The translations under genes and the position numbers were made by a program. From positions 1 through 64,000 of the forward strand of contig PASP01000014.1 in assembly GCA_002712005.1 (NCBI GenBank): a stretch of DNA of 64,000 nt, written 5' to 3'. The stretch's first letter is position 1. Every line of letters starts with the position of its first letter. This DNA is from Halobacteriovoraceae bacterium (GTDB lineage Bacteria > Bdellovibrionota > Bacteriovoracia > Bacteriovoracales > Bacteriovoracaceae). The notes under the pieces are model-generated. The model was given only the letters and a program-made list of their open reading frames with translations, did no database searches and had not been told where the DNA came from. Positions 8,381 through 17,018 of this stretch are shown here, in pieces.

Positions 8381-9001
8381 ATGAGTGAAGAAAATAAAAC
8401 TGTAGAAGGTGAAGTTCAAGCTGAGAAAGCAAATACTGCTGAAGGCGGAAAAGATAAAGAGAAGAAGCAAGCTCGCAAAGGCCGTGGTGGAGCTCCTCGT
8501 GGAAAGAAGCAACCTCAAGTTGCTCCTGAGTTCGAAGAGAGAGTTGTGGCCGTTAATAGAGTTGCAAAAGTTGTTAAAGGTGGACGTAGGTTTTCATTCT
8601 CTGCACTTATGATTGTTGGGGATAAGAAAGGTCGTGTAGGTTTTGGACTTGGAAAAGCAAAGGAAGTTCCTGAAGCTATCCGTAAGGCTACACAAGCTGC
8701 TCAAAAGAACTTAATTCATGTACCTCTTGATGGTGGAACTATTCCACATGAAATTCTAGGTAGATTTGACGCTGGTAAGATTCTTTTCAAGCCTGCTGCT
8801 CAAGGTACTGGGGTAAAAGCTGCTGGTGCATGTCGTGCAATTTTAGAACTTGCTGGTGTTAGAGACGTTTTAACAAAGTCACTAAACGGAACTAACCCTC
8901 ATAATGTTGTTAAAGCAACTTTTAAAGCTTTAAGTGATCTACGTTCAGTAGATGAAATTGCAAAAGTTAGAGGTAAAGATCCTAAAGGTCTTAGATTATA
9001 A
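8381..9001 (+). CDS. rpsE: 30S ribosomal protein S5 with N-terminal extension
   Basis: S5 (206 aa against about 167 in E. coli) helps decoding accuracy. The core starts around residue 50 ([32 protein letters not shown]) and includes [17 protein letters not shown] and [22 protein letters not shown]. The extra ~45 N-terminal residues are low complexity: first acidic ([18 protein letters not shown]), then basic ([16 protein letters not shown]). The SD GAGGAAAG fixes this start, so the extension is probably translated. Confidence 0.96.
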   Translation: MSEENKTVEGEVQAEKANTAEGGKDKEKKQARKGRGGAPRGKKQPQVAPEFEERVVAVNRVAKVVKGGRRFSFSALMIVGDKKGRVGFGLGKAKEVPEAIRKATQAAQKNLIHVPLDGGTIPHEILGRFDAGKILFKPAAQGTGVKAAGACRAILELAGVRDVLTKSLNGTNPHNVVKATFKALSDLRSVDEIAKVRGKDPKGLRL

Positions 9002-9028
9002 GCTTTTAGAGCATATAAGGATTGAATT

Positions 9029-9208
9029 ATGAGTAAAACAATTACAGTTACGTTGAAAAAAAGTGTGATTAGCTGTACAGATAAGCAAAAGGCTTGTGTT
9101 AAAGGACTTGGTCTTAGAAAGACTGGTTCATCAAAGACCTTAGAGAATACTCCAGCTGTTCGCGGAATGATTAAAAAAGTAATTCATCTACTAGAGATTG
9201 CTGAATAA
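9029..9208 (+). CDS. rpmD: 50S ribosomal protein L30
   Basis: L30 (59 aa) is a small large-subunit protein found in many, not all, bacteria. The ATG at 9029 follows the SD TAAGGA. The translation begins MSKTITVTLKKSVI and contains KGLGLRKTGSSKTLENTPAVRGMIKKVIHL, which matches the L30 pattern GLGLR(R/K)...TP(A/S)(I/V)RGMI. It lies between S5 and L15, the canonical position. Confidence 0.95.
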   Translation: MSKTITVTLKKSVISCTDKQKACVKGLGLRKTGSSKTLENTPAVRGMIKKVIHLLEIAE

Positions 9209-9225
9209 GTTGAAAGAGGAATTTT

Positions 9226-9678
9226 ATGTTAACGCTAAATAATTTAAAAAGCCCAAAAGGTGCTCATAAGAACATTAAAAGAATTGGTCGTGGACAAGGT
9301 TCAGGTCAAGGTACACAAGCTGGTAAAGGTCACAAAGGACAAAAAGCCAGAGCTGGTGGTGGTGTTCGTACTGGTTTCGAAGGTGGGGCAATGCCTCTAT
9401 ATATGAGACTTCCTAAGAAAGGTTTCTCAAATGCACCTTTTAAAACAGAATATGCTGAAGTTTCTCTTGCTCAACTAGAAGCAAAATTTGATTCTGGTGA
9501 AGTTACGCGCGAAGCATTAATTGAGAAAGGTCTTCTTAAAGGTATCAATAAAAGACTTCCTATTAAAATTCTTGCAAATGGGGAGATTACAAAGAAGCTA
9601 ACTTTTATTAAGATTAATAAGTTCTCAAAATCTGCACGTGAAGCTATTGAAAAAGCAGGCGGAGAGATTAAAGAATAA
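9226..9678 (+). CDS. rplO: 50S ribosomal protein L15
   Basis: L15 (150 aa) is a late-assembly protein. The Gly-rich N-terminus (KRIGRGQGSGQGTQAGKGHKGQKARAGG) binds rRNA. It continues GFEGGAMPLYMRLPKKGF and ends with the usual C-terminal domain (INKFSKSAREAIEKAGGEI). The SD is AGAGGAA, with secY 24 nt downstream. Confidence 0.97.
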   Translation: MLTLNNLKSPKGAHKNIKRIGRGQGSGQGTQAGKGHKGQKARAGGGVRTGFEGGAMPLYMRLPKKGFSNAPFKTEYAEVSLAQLEAKFDSGEVTREALIEKGLLKGINKRLPIKILANGEITKKLTFIKINKFSKSAREAIEKAGGEIKE

Positions 9679-9702
9679 CTCTTAGTAAAAGGACTTATAT
9701 CG

Positions 9703-11013
9703 ATGGCATCTGCTCAAGGAAAAATCGAAGAGCTTAAGAAGAAAATCTTTTTCACTCTTTTATTACTTTTTGTTTATAGAATGGCAGCTCAAATTCCTGT
9801 TCCAGGAATTGACGGGGCTGCCATGAAGTCGTATTTTGCGGCTAATAGTGGCGGTGTTTTCGATCTGATCAACACCTTCTCTGGTGGTTCATTTAAGCGT
9901 TTCTCTATTCTTGCATTAGGGATTATGCCTTATATCACAACCTCAATTATCTTCAGCTTACTTGGAGAGGTTATTCCTCAGCTTGCAGAGCTTCAAGAAG
10001 ATGCTGATGGTCACAAGAAAATTCAAAAATGGACTCGTTACGCTACCGTTATCCTTTGTTGTATACAGGGTTTTGGTATGGCAGCTGCTTTTGAAACTTT
10101 CAAAAGTCCAGGTGGGCTAGCGGTTATTCCAGAGCCTGGAATGCTGTTTAGACTAACGGCTATGATTACTCTTGCTGGTGGAACGATGTTCCTTCTATGG
10201 TTGGGTGAGAGAATTACAGAGTTTGGCTTAGAAAATGGAGTCTCATTAATTATTTTTACTGGTATTGCTGTAGAGTTACCTTCTGAAATTTTCCAGAAAC
10301 TTACTCTTTTCAGAAATGGTGAACTGAGTGGATTCTCTCTGCTTCTCTTTGTAGCAGTGATACTTGTTTCATTCTATGTAGTTGCTTTCATTGAAAGATC
10401 TCATAGAGCGATTCCAGTTCAATACGCAAAAAAAGTTGTTCACAACCGTGTATATGGTGGAACTCAAACTCTTCCAATGAGACTTGATACTGGTGGAGTA
10501 ATGCCTCCAATTCTTGCGAGTTCACTACTTATGGCTCCAACTACAATGGCCAACTTTATTTCAGCAGATAGCTGGATCAAGCCTTATGTGGATCAAGTTG
10601 TACAAAGTTTATATCCAGGGCAATTACTATTTAATATTCTCTTTGCTTTATTAATTGTTTATATGGCCTACTTTTATGCGCCAATCCAGTTTAAAACGAA
10701 GAAAATTGCTGAGATGTTGCAAAAGAATAATGCTTTTATTCCAGGTTACAGACCAGGGAAGCAGACTCAAGAATACTTAGACTACCTTCTGAATAGACTA
10801 ACGTTTTTTGGAGCATTATTTCTTGTATTTATTTGTATCACCCCAACTCTAATTACTGGGGGAAATACAAGATTTGGTGGAACAGCACTACTTATTCTAG
10901 TTTCTGTATCTATCCGTGTAATGATGAATATTCAGTCGTTTATGTATGCTGATAAATATGAGACTGCTCACAAGTCTCGCGGCAAATATAAAGGCGCAAA
11001 TAGAAGGTTCTAA
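9703..11013 (+). CDS. secY: Protein translocase subunit SecY
   Basis: SecY (436 aa) is the ten-helix pore of the Sec translocon and handles export and membrane insertion, presumably including the many exported proteins in this window. Motifs are RMAAQIPVPGIDG near the first helix, FSGGSFKRFSILALGIMPYITTSII (plug and TM2 region) and a C-terminal cytoplasmic loop VVHNRVYGGTQTLPMRLDTGGVMPPI. It ends basic (KSRGKYKGANRRF). Position after L15 is canonical; adk starts 2 nt after its stop. Confidence 0.98.
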   Translation: MASAQGKIEELKKKIFFTLLLLFVYRMAAQIPVPGIDGAAMKSYFAANSGGVFDLINTFSGGSFKRFSILALGIMPYITTSIIFSLLGEVIPQLAELQEDADGHKKIQKWTRYATVILCCIQGFGMAAAFETFKSPGGLAVIPEPGMLFRLTAMITLAGGTMFLLWLGERITEFGLENGVSLIIFTGIAVELPSEIFQKLTLFRNGELSGFSLLLFVAVILVSFYVVAFIERSHRAIPVQYAKKVVHNRVYGGTQTLPMRLDTGGVMPPILASSLLMAPTTMANFISADSWIKPYVDQVVQSLYPGQLLFNILFALLIVYMAYFYAPIQFKTKKIAEMLQKNNAFIPGYRPGKQTQEYLDYLLNRLTFFGALFLVFICITPTLITGGNTRFGGTALLILVSVSIRVMMNIQSFMYADKYETAHKSRGKYKGANRRF

Positions 11014-11015
11014 AT

Positions 11016-11654
11016 ATGAAGCCACAGTTGATTCTTTTAGGTGCTCCAGGTTCTGGAAAAGGTACTCAGGCTGCTCGACTTGTTTCTGAATTAGGGTATG
11101 AGCATATTTCAACTGGGGACCTTCTCCGTAAAGAAATCAAGTCAGGTTCTGAACTAGGTCAAAGGGTTCAGGGGATCATGGATGAGGGGAAACTTGTCGA
11201 TGATCACACTGTTCTTGAGCTATTAAACTCAAATTGTGATCTTAAATCTAATCAATATATTTTTGATGGATTTCCACGTAATCATGAACAAGCAAAATTA
11301 CTTGATGGTGAAGTATTGAAAGATGCTAAGAGTAGAGCTGTGTATTTTGAGATTGATCTCGATATGCTTGCTGCACGACTTATCAACAGACGTACTTGTT
11401 CTGGATGTGGAGAAATATATAATTTATTGAGTAAGGCGCCTGCTAAAGAAGGTGTTTGCGACAAATGTGGAGCAGAGCTTACTCAAAGAAAAGATGATAA
11501 CGAAGAAACAGTGAAGACTCGTTTACAAGTTTTCAAAGATACTGTTGAGCCAGTATTAAGTTACTATGAAGCAGAAGGTCGTCTCGGCCGAATTGATGCT
11601 TCAGCCGCTCCAGATGCTGTTTTTGATAGTTTAAAGAAACAAACAGAATTATAG
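11016..11654 (+). CDS. adk: Adenylate kinase, zinc-lid type
   Basis: Adenylate kinase (212 aa) interconverts ATP + AMP and 2 ADP. The P-loop GAPGSGKGTQAA is at residues 9-20, the AMP-binding STGDLLRKE follows, and FDGFPRNHEQA is present. The LID has two Cys pairs (RRTCSGCGEIYN and GVCDKCGAEL), the zinc-binding form common in Gram-positives and in some other lineages. It overlaps nothing, but follows secY by 2 nt. The methionine aminopeptidase gene map, often next, is missing. Confidence 0.97.
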   Translation: MKPQLILLGAPGSGKGTQAARLVSELGYEHISTGDLLRKEIKSGSELGQRVQGIMDEGKLVDDHTVLELLNSNCDLKSNQYIFDGFPRNHEQAKLLDGEVLKDAKSRAVYFEIDLDMLAARLINRRTCSGCGEIYNLLSKAPAKEGVCDKCGAELTQRKDDNEETVKTRLQVFKDTVEPVLSYYEAEGRLGRIDASAAPDAVFDSLKKQTEL

Positions 11655-11686
11655 ATATAAAATTAATAGGTCTGGTCTTTTAAAGG

Positions 11687-11715
11687 TTGCATTATAGTGA
11701 TGTAGCGTATATATA
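11687..11715 (+). promoter_or_regulatory. Internal promoter upstream of infA
   Basis: TTGCAT (11687-11692), a 17-nt spacer and TATATA (11710-11715) fit a sigma70-type promoter in the 92-nt adk-infA gap, one of the longest gaps in the ribosomal operon. It would let infA-rpmJ-alpha operon genes be transcribed separately. No terminator is seen before it. Confidence 0.55.
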
Positions 11716-11746
11716 GGCTAGACGCGAAATAGGGCATTTGTTATTT

Positions 11747-11971
11747 ATGGCAGATAAAGAAGTCATTGAAGTAGAAGGTGAAGTTACAGAACTTCTTCCA
11801 AATACCAAGTTTAAAGTGAAGCTTCCTAATGGGCACAGTATTATTGCGCACATTTCTGGGAAGATGAGAATGCACTTTATTAAGATTTTGCCAGGTGACA
11901 AAGTGCTTGTTGAAATTTCAAAGTATGACCTAACTAAGGGAAGAATTACTTACAGAAGTAAAGGTAGATAA
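11747..11971 (+). CDS. infA: Translation initiation factor IF-1
   Basis: IF-1 (74 aa) is an S1-like OB-fold protein that binds the 30S A site. It reads [20 protein letters not shown], then [28 protein letters not shown] and [12 protein letters not shown] start at the ATG at 11747 because family members begin MA(K)(E/D)...; an in-frame TTG 9 nt upstream would add MLF. The SD TAGGG is rather far (about 12 nt). Confidence 0.96.
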   Translation: MADKEVIEVEGEVTELLPNTKFKVKLPNGHSIIAHISGKMRMHFIKILPGDKVLVEISKYDLTKGRITYRSKGR

Positions 11972-12009
11972 AATAAGCACTGCTTATTTGTTAAAAAAGG
12001 AAGTGGAAG

Positions 12010-12126
12010 ATGAAAGTAAGAGCTTCAGTTAAGAAAATTTGTAAAGATTGCAAGCAAGTGAAGAGAAAAGGTATTCTTCGTATTGTTTGTAAAGCAAATC
12101 CAAAACATAAACAAAGACAAGGTTAA
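12010..12126 (+). CDS. rpmJ: 50S ribosomal protein L36, zinc form
   Basis: L36 (38 aa) is the smallest ribosomal protein. The ATG at 12010 follows AAAAAGGAAGTGGAAG. The peptide starts [15 protein letters not shown] and has the C-X2-C-X12-C-X4-H zinc ligand pattern (Cys11, Cys14, Cys27, His32), ending KHKQRQG. It lies between infA and rpsM, as in most bacteria. Confidence 0.96.
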   Translation: MKVRASVKKICKDCKQVKRKGILRIVCKANPKHKQRQG

Positions 12127-12157
12127 TAACAACCTTAATTAGAATGGGAGTGTAGCT

Positions 12158-12541
12158 ATGGCGCGTATTCTTGGTGTTGATATTCCTAGAAATAAAGTTC
12201 TAAGTGTAGCTTTGAGATCACTTTACGGAGTGGGACCAAAGGTAGCTTTAGAAGTTCTAGGTAAAGCAGGTGTAAGTCCTGACAAAAGTTCTAACGATCT
12301 TACAGAAGAGGAAACTCAAACAATTCGTAAGATTTTAGAAGAAGAATTCACAGTAGAAGGTGACCTACGTCGTGAGGTTGGCTTGAACATTAAAAGACTT
12401 AAAGATATGGGTTGTTACAGAGGTATTCGTCATAGAAGAGGCCTACCTGTAAGAGGGCAGCGTACACATACGAATGCCAGAACTCGTAAAGGTCCAGCAG
12501 TATCCATTGCTGGTAAAAAGTCTATCAAGTCAATGAAGTAG
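12158..12541 (+). CDS. rpsM: 30S ribosomal protein S13
   Basis: S13 (127 aa) contacts tRNA and 50S in the 30S head. Motifs: [24 protein letters not shown] at the start, [41 protein letters not shown] towards the C-terminus. The tail ends [11 protein letters not shown]. First gene of the alpha-operon portion. Confidence 0.97.
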   Translation: MARILGVDIPRNKVLSVALRSLYGVGPKVALEVLGKAGVSPDKSSNDLTEEETQTIRKILEEEFTVEGDLRREVGLNIKRLKDMGCYRGIRHRRGLPVRGQRTHTNARTRKGPAVSIAGKKSIKSMK

Positions 12542-12556
12542 AGTAGGAGCTAAATC

Positions 12557-12943
12557 ATGGTTAAGAAAACTGCTACAAAGAAAAAAGTTAAAAAGAATGT
12601 CTCTAGTGGTATTTGCCACATTCAGGCATCTTTCAACAATACAATCGTTACTTTTACAGATACTCAAGGTAATGCTTTGGCCTGGGCATCTGCTGGTCAA
12701 TTAGGTTTCAGAGGATCTAAGAAATCAACTCCATTTGCTGCTCAGTCTGCTTCATTAGAAGCTGCTAAAAGAGCTATGGAGCACGGTCTTCAAACTGTAG
12801 AAGTTAGAGTTAAGGGACCTGGTGCGGGGCGTGAGAATGCTATCCGTGCTCTTGTTCAAGCTGGATTGAAAATTACAGCTGTTGCCGACAAGTCTCCAAT
12901 ACCTCATAATGGTTGTCGTGCACCAAAAAGAAGAAGAGTTTAA
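12557..12943 (+). CDS. rpsK: 30S ribosomal protein S11
   Basis: S11 (128 aa) is in the 30S platform near the Shine-Dalgarno helix. Visible: [61 protein letters not shown] and the final [18 protein letters not shown], all classical. The next gene is rpoA; the usual rpsD (S4) is not between them. Confidence 0.97.
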   Translation: MVKKTATKKKVKKNVSSGICHIQASFNNTIVTFTDTQGNALAWASAGQLGFRGSKKSTPFAAQSASLEAAKRAMEHGLQTVEVRVKGPGAGRENAIRALVQAGLKITAVADKSPIPHNGCRAPKRRRV

Positions 12944-12969
12944 TTTAAGTTTCACAGGAGACTATTAGA

Positions 12970-13995
12970 ATGGATACATTTGTTGAAAAGAACTGGACTA
13001 ACATGATTAGACCGGTTGCCCTCGAAGGAGAAGCCGAAGTTTCTAACCCTAGTTATGGTAAATTCGTAGCTAGACCTCTAGAAAGAGGATATGGACAAAC
13101 TTTAGGAAATTCTCTGAGAAGAGTATTGTTATCATCGCTCCAAGGGGCGGGGATCGTTGCCATTCGTATTGAAGGTGTTGATCACGAATTTGGTACGATC
13201 AACAATGTTAAAGAAGAAGTTTCTGAAATTATCCTTAACCTTAAAGAAGTACGTTTTAAGTTAAAGGGTAAAGAAGATGTAATCCTTACTCTAGAGAAAT
13301 CTGGAGAAGGTCCTGTTACAGCTGCTAATATTGCTGAGAACTCATCAGTTGAAGTTCTTAATCCTGATCATACAATTTGTAACGTTTCTTCTGGTGGTAA
13401 CATCAGAATGGAAATTAAAATTGCACGTGGTAAGGGTTATGTAACTGCTCTTGATAATAAAGAAGAGTATGATCTTCCAGTTGGTTGGATTTATCTTGAT
13501 ACTCTTTTTTCACCTGTTCATAGAGTAAATTACACTGTAACAAATTCACGAGTTGGGAAAAGAACTGACTATGACAAACTTACTCTTGAAGTTTGGACTA
13601 ATAGTGGTATAGATCCTAACGATGCAGTTGCATACTCTGCAAATATCTTAAGAGATCAGCTAGCTGTTTTCTTAAACTTTGAAGATGAAGATGAAGTAGT
13701 AAGAGTAGAGACTCAGCAGTCACAACCTGCTCAGTCACCTGCAAATAACTTCCTTCTTAAGCCAGTAAGTGAGCTTGAACTTTCAGTTCGTTCTGCTAAC
13801 TGTCTACAGAATGCAAACATCAAGTACATCTATGAGCTTGTTTCTAAGACAGAAGGTGAAATGCTTAGAACTAAGAACTTTGGACGTAAATCTCTTAATG
13901 AAATCAAAGAGATCTTGTCTCAAATGGGTCTTGGACTAGGAATGAAAGTTGATAGCATCATGAAAGAGATGCAAGAAAAGAAGGATGCTGAATAA
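12970..13995 (+). CDS. rpoA: RNA polymerase alpha subunit
   Basis: RpoA (341 aa) dimerises to nucleate RNA polymerase assembly. The N-terminal domain shows ARPLERGYGQTLGNSLRRVLLSSLQGAGI and EFGTINNVKEEV. A linker at about residues 240-260 precedes the C-terminal DNA/activator-binding domain with PVSELELSVRSANCLQNANI and LRTKNFGRKSLNEIKEIL. Full length; the SD is CAGGAG. Confidence 0.98.
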   Translation: MDTFVEKNWTNMIRPVALEGEAEVSNPSYGKFVARPLERGYGQTLGNSLRRVLLSSLQGAGIVAIRIEGVDHEFGTINNVKEEVSEIILNLKEVRFKLKGKEDVILTLEKSGEGPVTAANIAENSSVEVLNPDHTICNVSSGGNIRMEIKIARGKGYVTALDNKEEYDLPVGWIYLDTLFSPVHRVNYTVTNSRVGKRTDYDKLTLEVWTNSGIDPNDAVAYSANILRDQLAVFLNFEDEDEVVRVETQQSQPAQSPANNFLLKPVSELELSVRSANCLQNANIKYIYELVSKTEGEMLRTKNFGRKSLNEIKEILSQMGLGLGMKVDSIMKEMQEKKDAE

Positions 13996-14020
13996 CAGTT
14001 GTTGTTGAGGAGTTGGCGTT

Positions 14021-14377
14021 ATGAGACACCAAAGAAGAAAATATAGAATCGGAACTACACCAAGTCACAGAAAATCACTTGTGAGAAACCTTGCTGTAGA
14101 AGTAATTGAGCATGAGCAAATTAAAACAACTCATGTTAAATGTAAGGCCATTAGACCAGTAGTTGAGAAGCTAATTACTTTAGCTAAGAACGATACTGTT
14201 GCTAATCGTCGTCTTGCTTTCAGAAAGTTAAATAACAAAGATGCTGTTAAGAAACTTTTTGAAGAAGTAGCACCAAAGTTTAAAGAAAGAGCTGGTGGAT
14301 ACACTAGAATTCTTAAACTTGCTGATGGTCGTGTTGGTGATAATTCAAAAATGGGAATTATCGCTCTCGTTGACTAA
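14021..14377 (+). CDS. rplQ: 50S ribosomal protein L17
   Basis: L17 (118 aa) ends the superoperon. It starts MRHQRRKYRIGTTPSHRKSLVRNLAVEVIEHEQI and keeps KTTHVKCKAIRPVVEKLI, then GGYTRILKLADGRVGDNSKMGIIALV. The SD is GAGGAG. It is followed by a strong terminator. Confidence 0.97.
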   Translation: MRHQRRKYRIGTTPSHRKSLVRNLAVEVIEHEQIKTTHVKCKAIRPVVEKLITLAKNDTVANRRLAFRKLNNKDAVKKLFEEVAPKFKERAGGYTRILKLADGRVGDNSKMGIIALVD

Positions 14378-14410
14378 TATTTGTTTTTTACAAATAATCA
14401 ATGCTTTAAT

Positions 14411-14444
14411 AACCTTCTTGAGTAACCCTCAAGAAGGTTTTTTT
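14411..14444 (+). terminator. Intrinsic terminator of the ribosomal superoperon
   Basis: A perfect 12-bp stem (AACCTTCTTGAG at 14411-14422 with CTCAAGAAGGTT at 14428-14439), a 5-nt loop and seven T. The 3' arm contains AAGAAGG, which is also the only SD-like sequence ahead of the next gene's ATG at 14450. Confidence 0.95.
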
Positions 14445-14449
14445 ATTTT

Positions 14450-15067
14450 ATGAGTACTACTTCAAAATCAAATCCCTTTCCCTTCAGTATGAAGATCTCT
14501 ATTGTTGCTCTGATTATGGCAGCAACTTTGGGTTACTCCATTTTAAAGAAAAGACATATAGATGATTTAACCAATTCAGAGAATAGCCTTATTTTAAAAG
14601 AGCTTCCTGACTTTGAAGCCGATGGTGTTTTTGGTCCAAAGGTGACATCTAAGAATCTATTTGAAGACGGTAGTAAAGCTACATTGGTACACTTTTGGGG
14701 TACATGGTGTGGGCCTTGTGAAGCTGAACTTCCAGAATTTATCGAGTTTGTTAAACGCAATAAAGAAAATGGTGTAAAAGCTGTTCTCCTAGCCGTTCAA
14801 GATGATGAGGTCAAGATAAAGAAGTTTTTAAAACGTTTTGGAAAGTTACCCGCTAATATTGTTGTTGCCCACGATAAACCGGGTAAATCAATGATTAGTT
14901 TCGGTACAGTAAAAGTTCCGGAAACCTATCTCTTTGCTCCAAGTGGAAAAAATCTTAATAAATTTGTTGGTCCTCAAACATGGTCACTTCAGGCCATTCA
15001 AAGCAGACTTGATTTCTATATCAGCTCAATAGAAGGTGTTGAGGATAAGGAAATTGAATCACATTAA
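14450..15067 (+). CDS. TlpA/ResA-like membrane-anchored thioredoxin
   Basis: A 205-aa thiol-disulfide oxidoreductase. One N-terminal membrane anchor (about residues 14-32) would leave a periplasmic thioredoxin domain (about 47-195) with the active site FWGTWCGPCEAELPEF (Cys87, Cys90) and a cis-Pro segment KVPETYLFAPSG. Such proteins reduce cytochrome c apoprotein or other exported thiols; the specific partner cannot be told, as no ccm genes are nearby. The ATG at 14450 lies only 5 nt after the T-tract of the preceding terminator. A second Met at residue 14 (14489) is an alternative start, but no SD precedes it. Confidence 0.85.
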   Translation: MSTTSKSNPFPFSMKISIVALIMAATLGYSILKKRHIDDLTNSENSLILKELPDFEADGVFGPKVTSKNLFEDGSKATLVHFWGTWCGPCEAELPEFIEFVKRNKENGVKAVLLAVQDDEVKIKKFLKRFGKLPANIVVAHDKPGKSMISFGTVKVPETYLFAPSGKNLNKFVGPQTWSLQAIQSRLDFYISSIEGVEDKEIESH

Positions 15068-15102
15068 TCATTTTTTGACAGAGCTTTTGTCTAGAAAATG
15101 AT
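15067..15102 (+). other. Imperfect hairpin after the thioredoxin gene
   Basis: ATCATTTT (15067-15074) pairs with AAAATGAT (15095-15102), and GACA (15077-15080) with TGTC (15088-15091) inside it. It starts at the TAA of the thioredoxin gene. No T-tract follows, so it may be an mRNA 3' end rather than a typical terminator. Confidence 0.4.
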
Positions 15103-15153
15103 CCCACCTTGAATCTAAGTTATTGAAATTACAAAATGTTACTAAATTAAGCT

Positions 15154-15170
15154 ATCTAAATTTTTTAGAT
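15154..15170. promoter_or_regulatory. AT-rich palindrome upstream of the sigma54 activator
   Basis: A perfect 7+3+7 inverted repeat (ATCTAAA-TTT-TTTAGAT) about 160 nt before the activator gene. The 262-nt gap (15068-15329) holds this, the preceding hairpin and AT-rich sequence; I see no gene in it and no convincing -35/-10 pair. Operator function is a guess from symmetry. Confidence 0.3.
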
Positions 15171-15329
15171 TAATGCCCTAATTTTAAACAATTTCCTTAA
15201 AGGTCATGAAGATACTGCCGAAAAGTTAAACAGCGATGCATGAACTTTGTCCAAAAAATTACGCTTATTGGTCAGAACTTCTGCAGTGCTTGAAGCAACG
15301 TTTTTTATTAAAACTTTTAGGAGTATAAA

Positions 15330-16910
15330 ATGATCAATTGGAAAGAGATGAAGAACCTTCTGGTTATTTCAAAGCTATCTGAGATTCTATACAAATGGTA
15401 TGGAACAGAGCTTATTTGGACAGATGCACAAGCAAAAATTCAAAGTGGACATTTAGATAAGGACCATGAGTATAAGAATCAATTCTTTGCTGTTCAGATG
15501 GGGATGCCACATGGACATGATTTAATTAATAACGATATCGAAAATATTGCTGATCAATTGAAAGATGGGAAAGAACAAACCATTATTTTCGATAGCTTTT
15601 TTCCACATGTTCAAGGTGTTGCTTCAAGAGTTGTGGTTGATGGCGAATATATGGGAACTGTTTTTGCGTATCCTTTTGTATCAGGTTCATTAAAAGAAAA
15701 AGAAATGAAAGAGCTTATGGCCAGAATGACTGAAGCCGGCGCATCTGATGATGAAGCAAAGTCTTGTATCGAAGATTTGAGAATTCTTGATGAGTCAGAT
15801 GTTGAATATCTACACGAACTCGTTGAACTCGTTGGCGAAGAGATTGTGGAATTCCATGAAGAAATTACTAAAAGAGAGCATAGAATTAAAGAACTTAATT
15901 CTGAGCTAGGTGATAAATATCGCTATCACATGATGATTGGTAAATCTAAGAAGATGCAGCAAATCTACCACCTTCTCGAAAAAGTATCGAGCTCAGAAGC
16001 TTCGGTATTTGTTCAAGGAGAAAACGGTACAGGTAAAGAGCTAGTGGCCAAAGCGATTCACTACTATTCACCTCGAAGAGATAATATGTTCTTAGCCGTA
16101 AACTGTTCGGCTTTCAACGATAACCTTTTAGATTCTGAACTCTTTGGTCATATGAAAGGTGCATTTACAGGTGCTGTAAAAGATAAGAAGGGTCTGTTTG
16201 AACAATCTAATGGTGGAACATTATTTCTCGATGAGATTGGAGATACTAGTCTATCGATGCAGGTAAAACTACTTAGAGTTCTTCAAGAAGGGACATATCT
16301 TCCTGTGGGCGCGACATCGCCTAAGAAGACAGATGTGAGAATTATTGCAGCAACAAACAGAGACATCAAAAAAATGATGGAAACTGGTGAGTTTAGAGAA
16401 GATCTTTATTATAGAATCAACGTGATTAATGTGAATCTACCTCCTCTTAGAGAAAGAAGAGAAGATGTTCCTATACTAATGGATCACTTTCTAAAGAAGA
16501 GATGTGATGAAGCTGGTCTACCCATGAAGTCATACTCCAAGAAATGTATGGAGAAGATGCTAGATTACCATTGGCCAGGAAATGTTCGAGAGCTAGAAAA
16601 CGAAGTTGAAAGACTTGTTGTATTAGCAGGTGACGATAAGATTATTACACCAGAGCATTTATCACCAAGAATTCTAGAGTCGGTAGGTGGACCTCGTGGT
16701 GGTTCAAATGTAGTTAAAGGGATTAATACAAATGGATCTCTGAAGCAGGCACTTGAAGAATTAGAATCACTCATGATTAGAGATGGTCTAAAGCGTTGCA
16801 ATTTTAATAAATCAAAATTGGCCAAAGAGCTGGGAATCAGTAGGGCAAGTTTGATTATGAAAGTAGATAAGTATGATCTCGATAAGAGAAAGAAGGCGGC
16901 AAACGAATAG
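15330..16910 (+). CDS. Sigma54-dependent transcriptional activator (enhancer-binding protein)
   Basis: A 526-aa activator that would remodel RNA polymerase-sigma54. An N-terminal sensory domain (about 1-165) has no phospho-acceptor receiver motif and looks like a small-molecule binding fold. A coiled linker follows, then an AAA+ domain (about 201-440) with Walker A GENGTGKE (230-237), the sigma54-contact loop GAFTGA (277-282) and Walker [11 protein letters not shown] Fis-type helix-turn-helix ends the protein ([20 protein letters not shown]). It starts at 15330 with the SD TAGGAG and ends directly before the structured leader of the carboxylase operon, making that operon a plausible target. 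I found no -24/-12 promoter there. Confidence 0.93.
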   Translation: MINWKEMKNLLVISKLSEILYKWYGTELIWTDAQAKIQSGHLDKDHEYKNQFFAVQMGMPHGHDLINNDIENIADQLKDGKEQTIIFDSFFPHVQGVASRVVVDGEYMGTVFAYPFVSGSLKEKEMKELMARMTEAGASDDEAKSCIEDLRILDESDVEYLHELVELVGEEIVEFHEEITKREHRIKELNSELGDKYRYHMMIGKSKKMQQIYHLLEKVSSSEASVFVQGENGTGKELVAKAIHYYSPRRDNMFLAVNCSAFNDNLLDSELFGHMKGAFTGAVKDKKGLFEQSNGGTLFLDEIGDTSLSMQVKLLRVLQEGTYLPVGATSPKKTDVRIIAATNRDIKKMMETGEFREDLYYRINVINVNLPPLRERREDVPILMDHFLKKRCDEAGLPMKSYSKKCMEKMLDYHWPGNVRELENEVERLVVLAGDDKIITPEHLSPRILESVGGPRGGSNVVKGINTNGSLKQALEELESLMIRDGLKRCNFNKSKLAKELGISRASLIMKVDKYDLDKRKKAANE

Positions 16911-17018
16911 GGCGATAATTCGCCAGAACGCCGCGTTAAGTGGTCGACAATAACGCAGAGAAATAGCCTCCTAAAGCAGTTTTAAGGTATAGTACCGATG
17001 CTTTTAGGAGGACTATTT
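16911..17018 (+). promoter_or_regulatory. Structured leader masking the carboxylase SD
   Basis: Three hairpins fill the 108 nt between the activator stop and pccB. First, GGCGA-TAAT-TCGCC (16911-16924). Second, GCGTTA (16933-16938) with TAACGC (16951-16956). Third, CCTCCTAAAGC (16967-16977) with GCTTTTAGGAGG (17000-17011, one bulged T), enclosing a nested GGTA-TAG-TACC (16986-16996). The third stem buries the entire SD TAGGAGG. An SD-sequestering switch (thermometer, riboswitch or protein-controlled) is the natural reading; no known riboswitch class is recognised. Confidence 0.6.

Noticed and set aside
15270-15300. Sigma54 -24/-12 promoter (TTGGTC...TGCAG) before the activator gene
   Set aside because: The GG to GC spacing is 11 nt rather than the required 10, and the flanking consensus is poor.
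16998-17018. ATG at 16998 as the pccB start
   Set aside because: It lies upstream of the obvious SD TAGGAGG (17005-17011) and adds residues not expected in the family; 17019 has ideal spacing.
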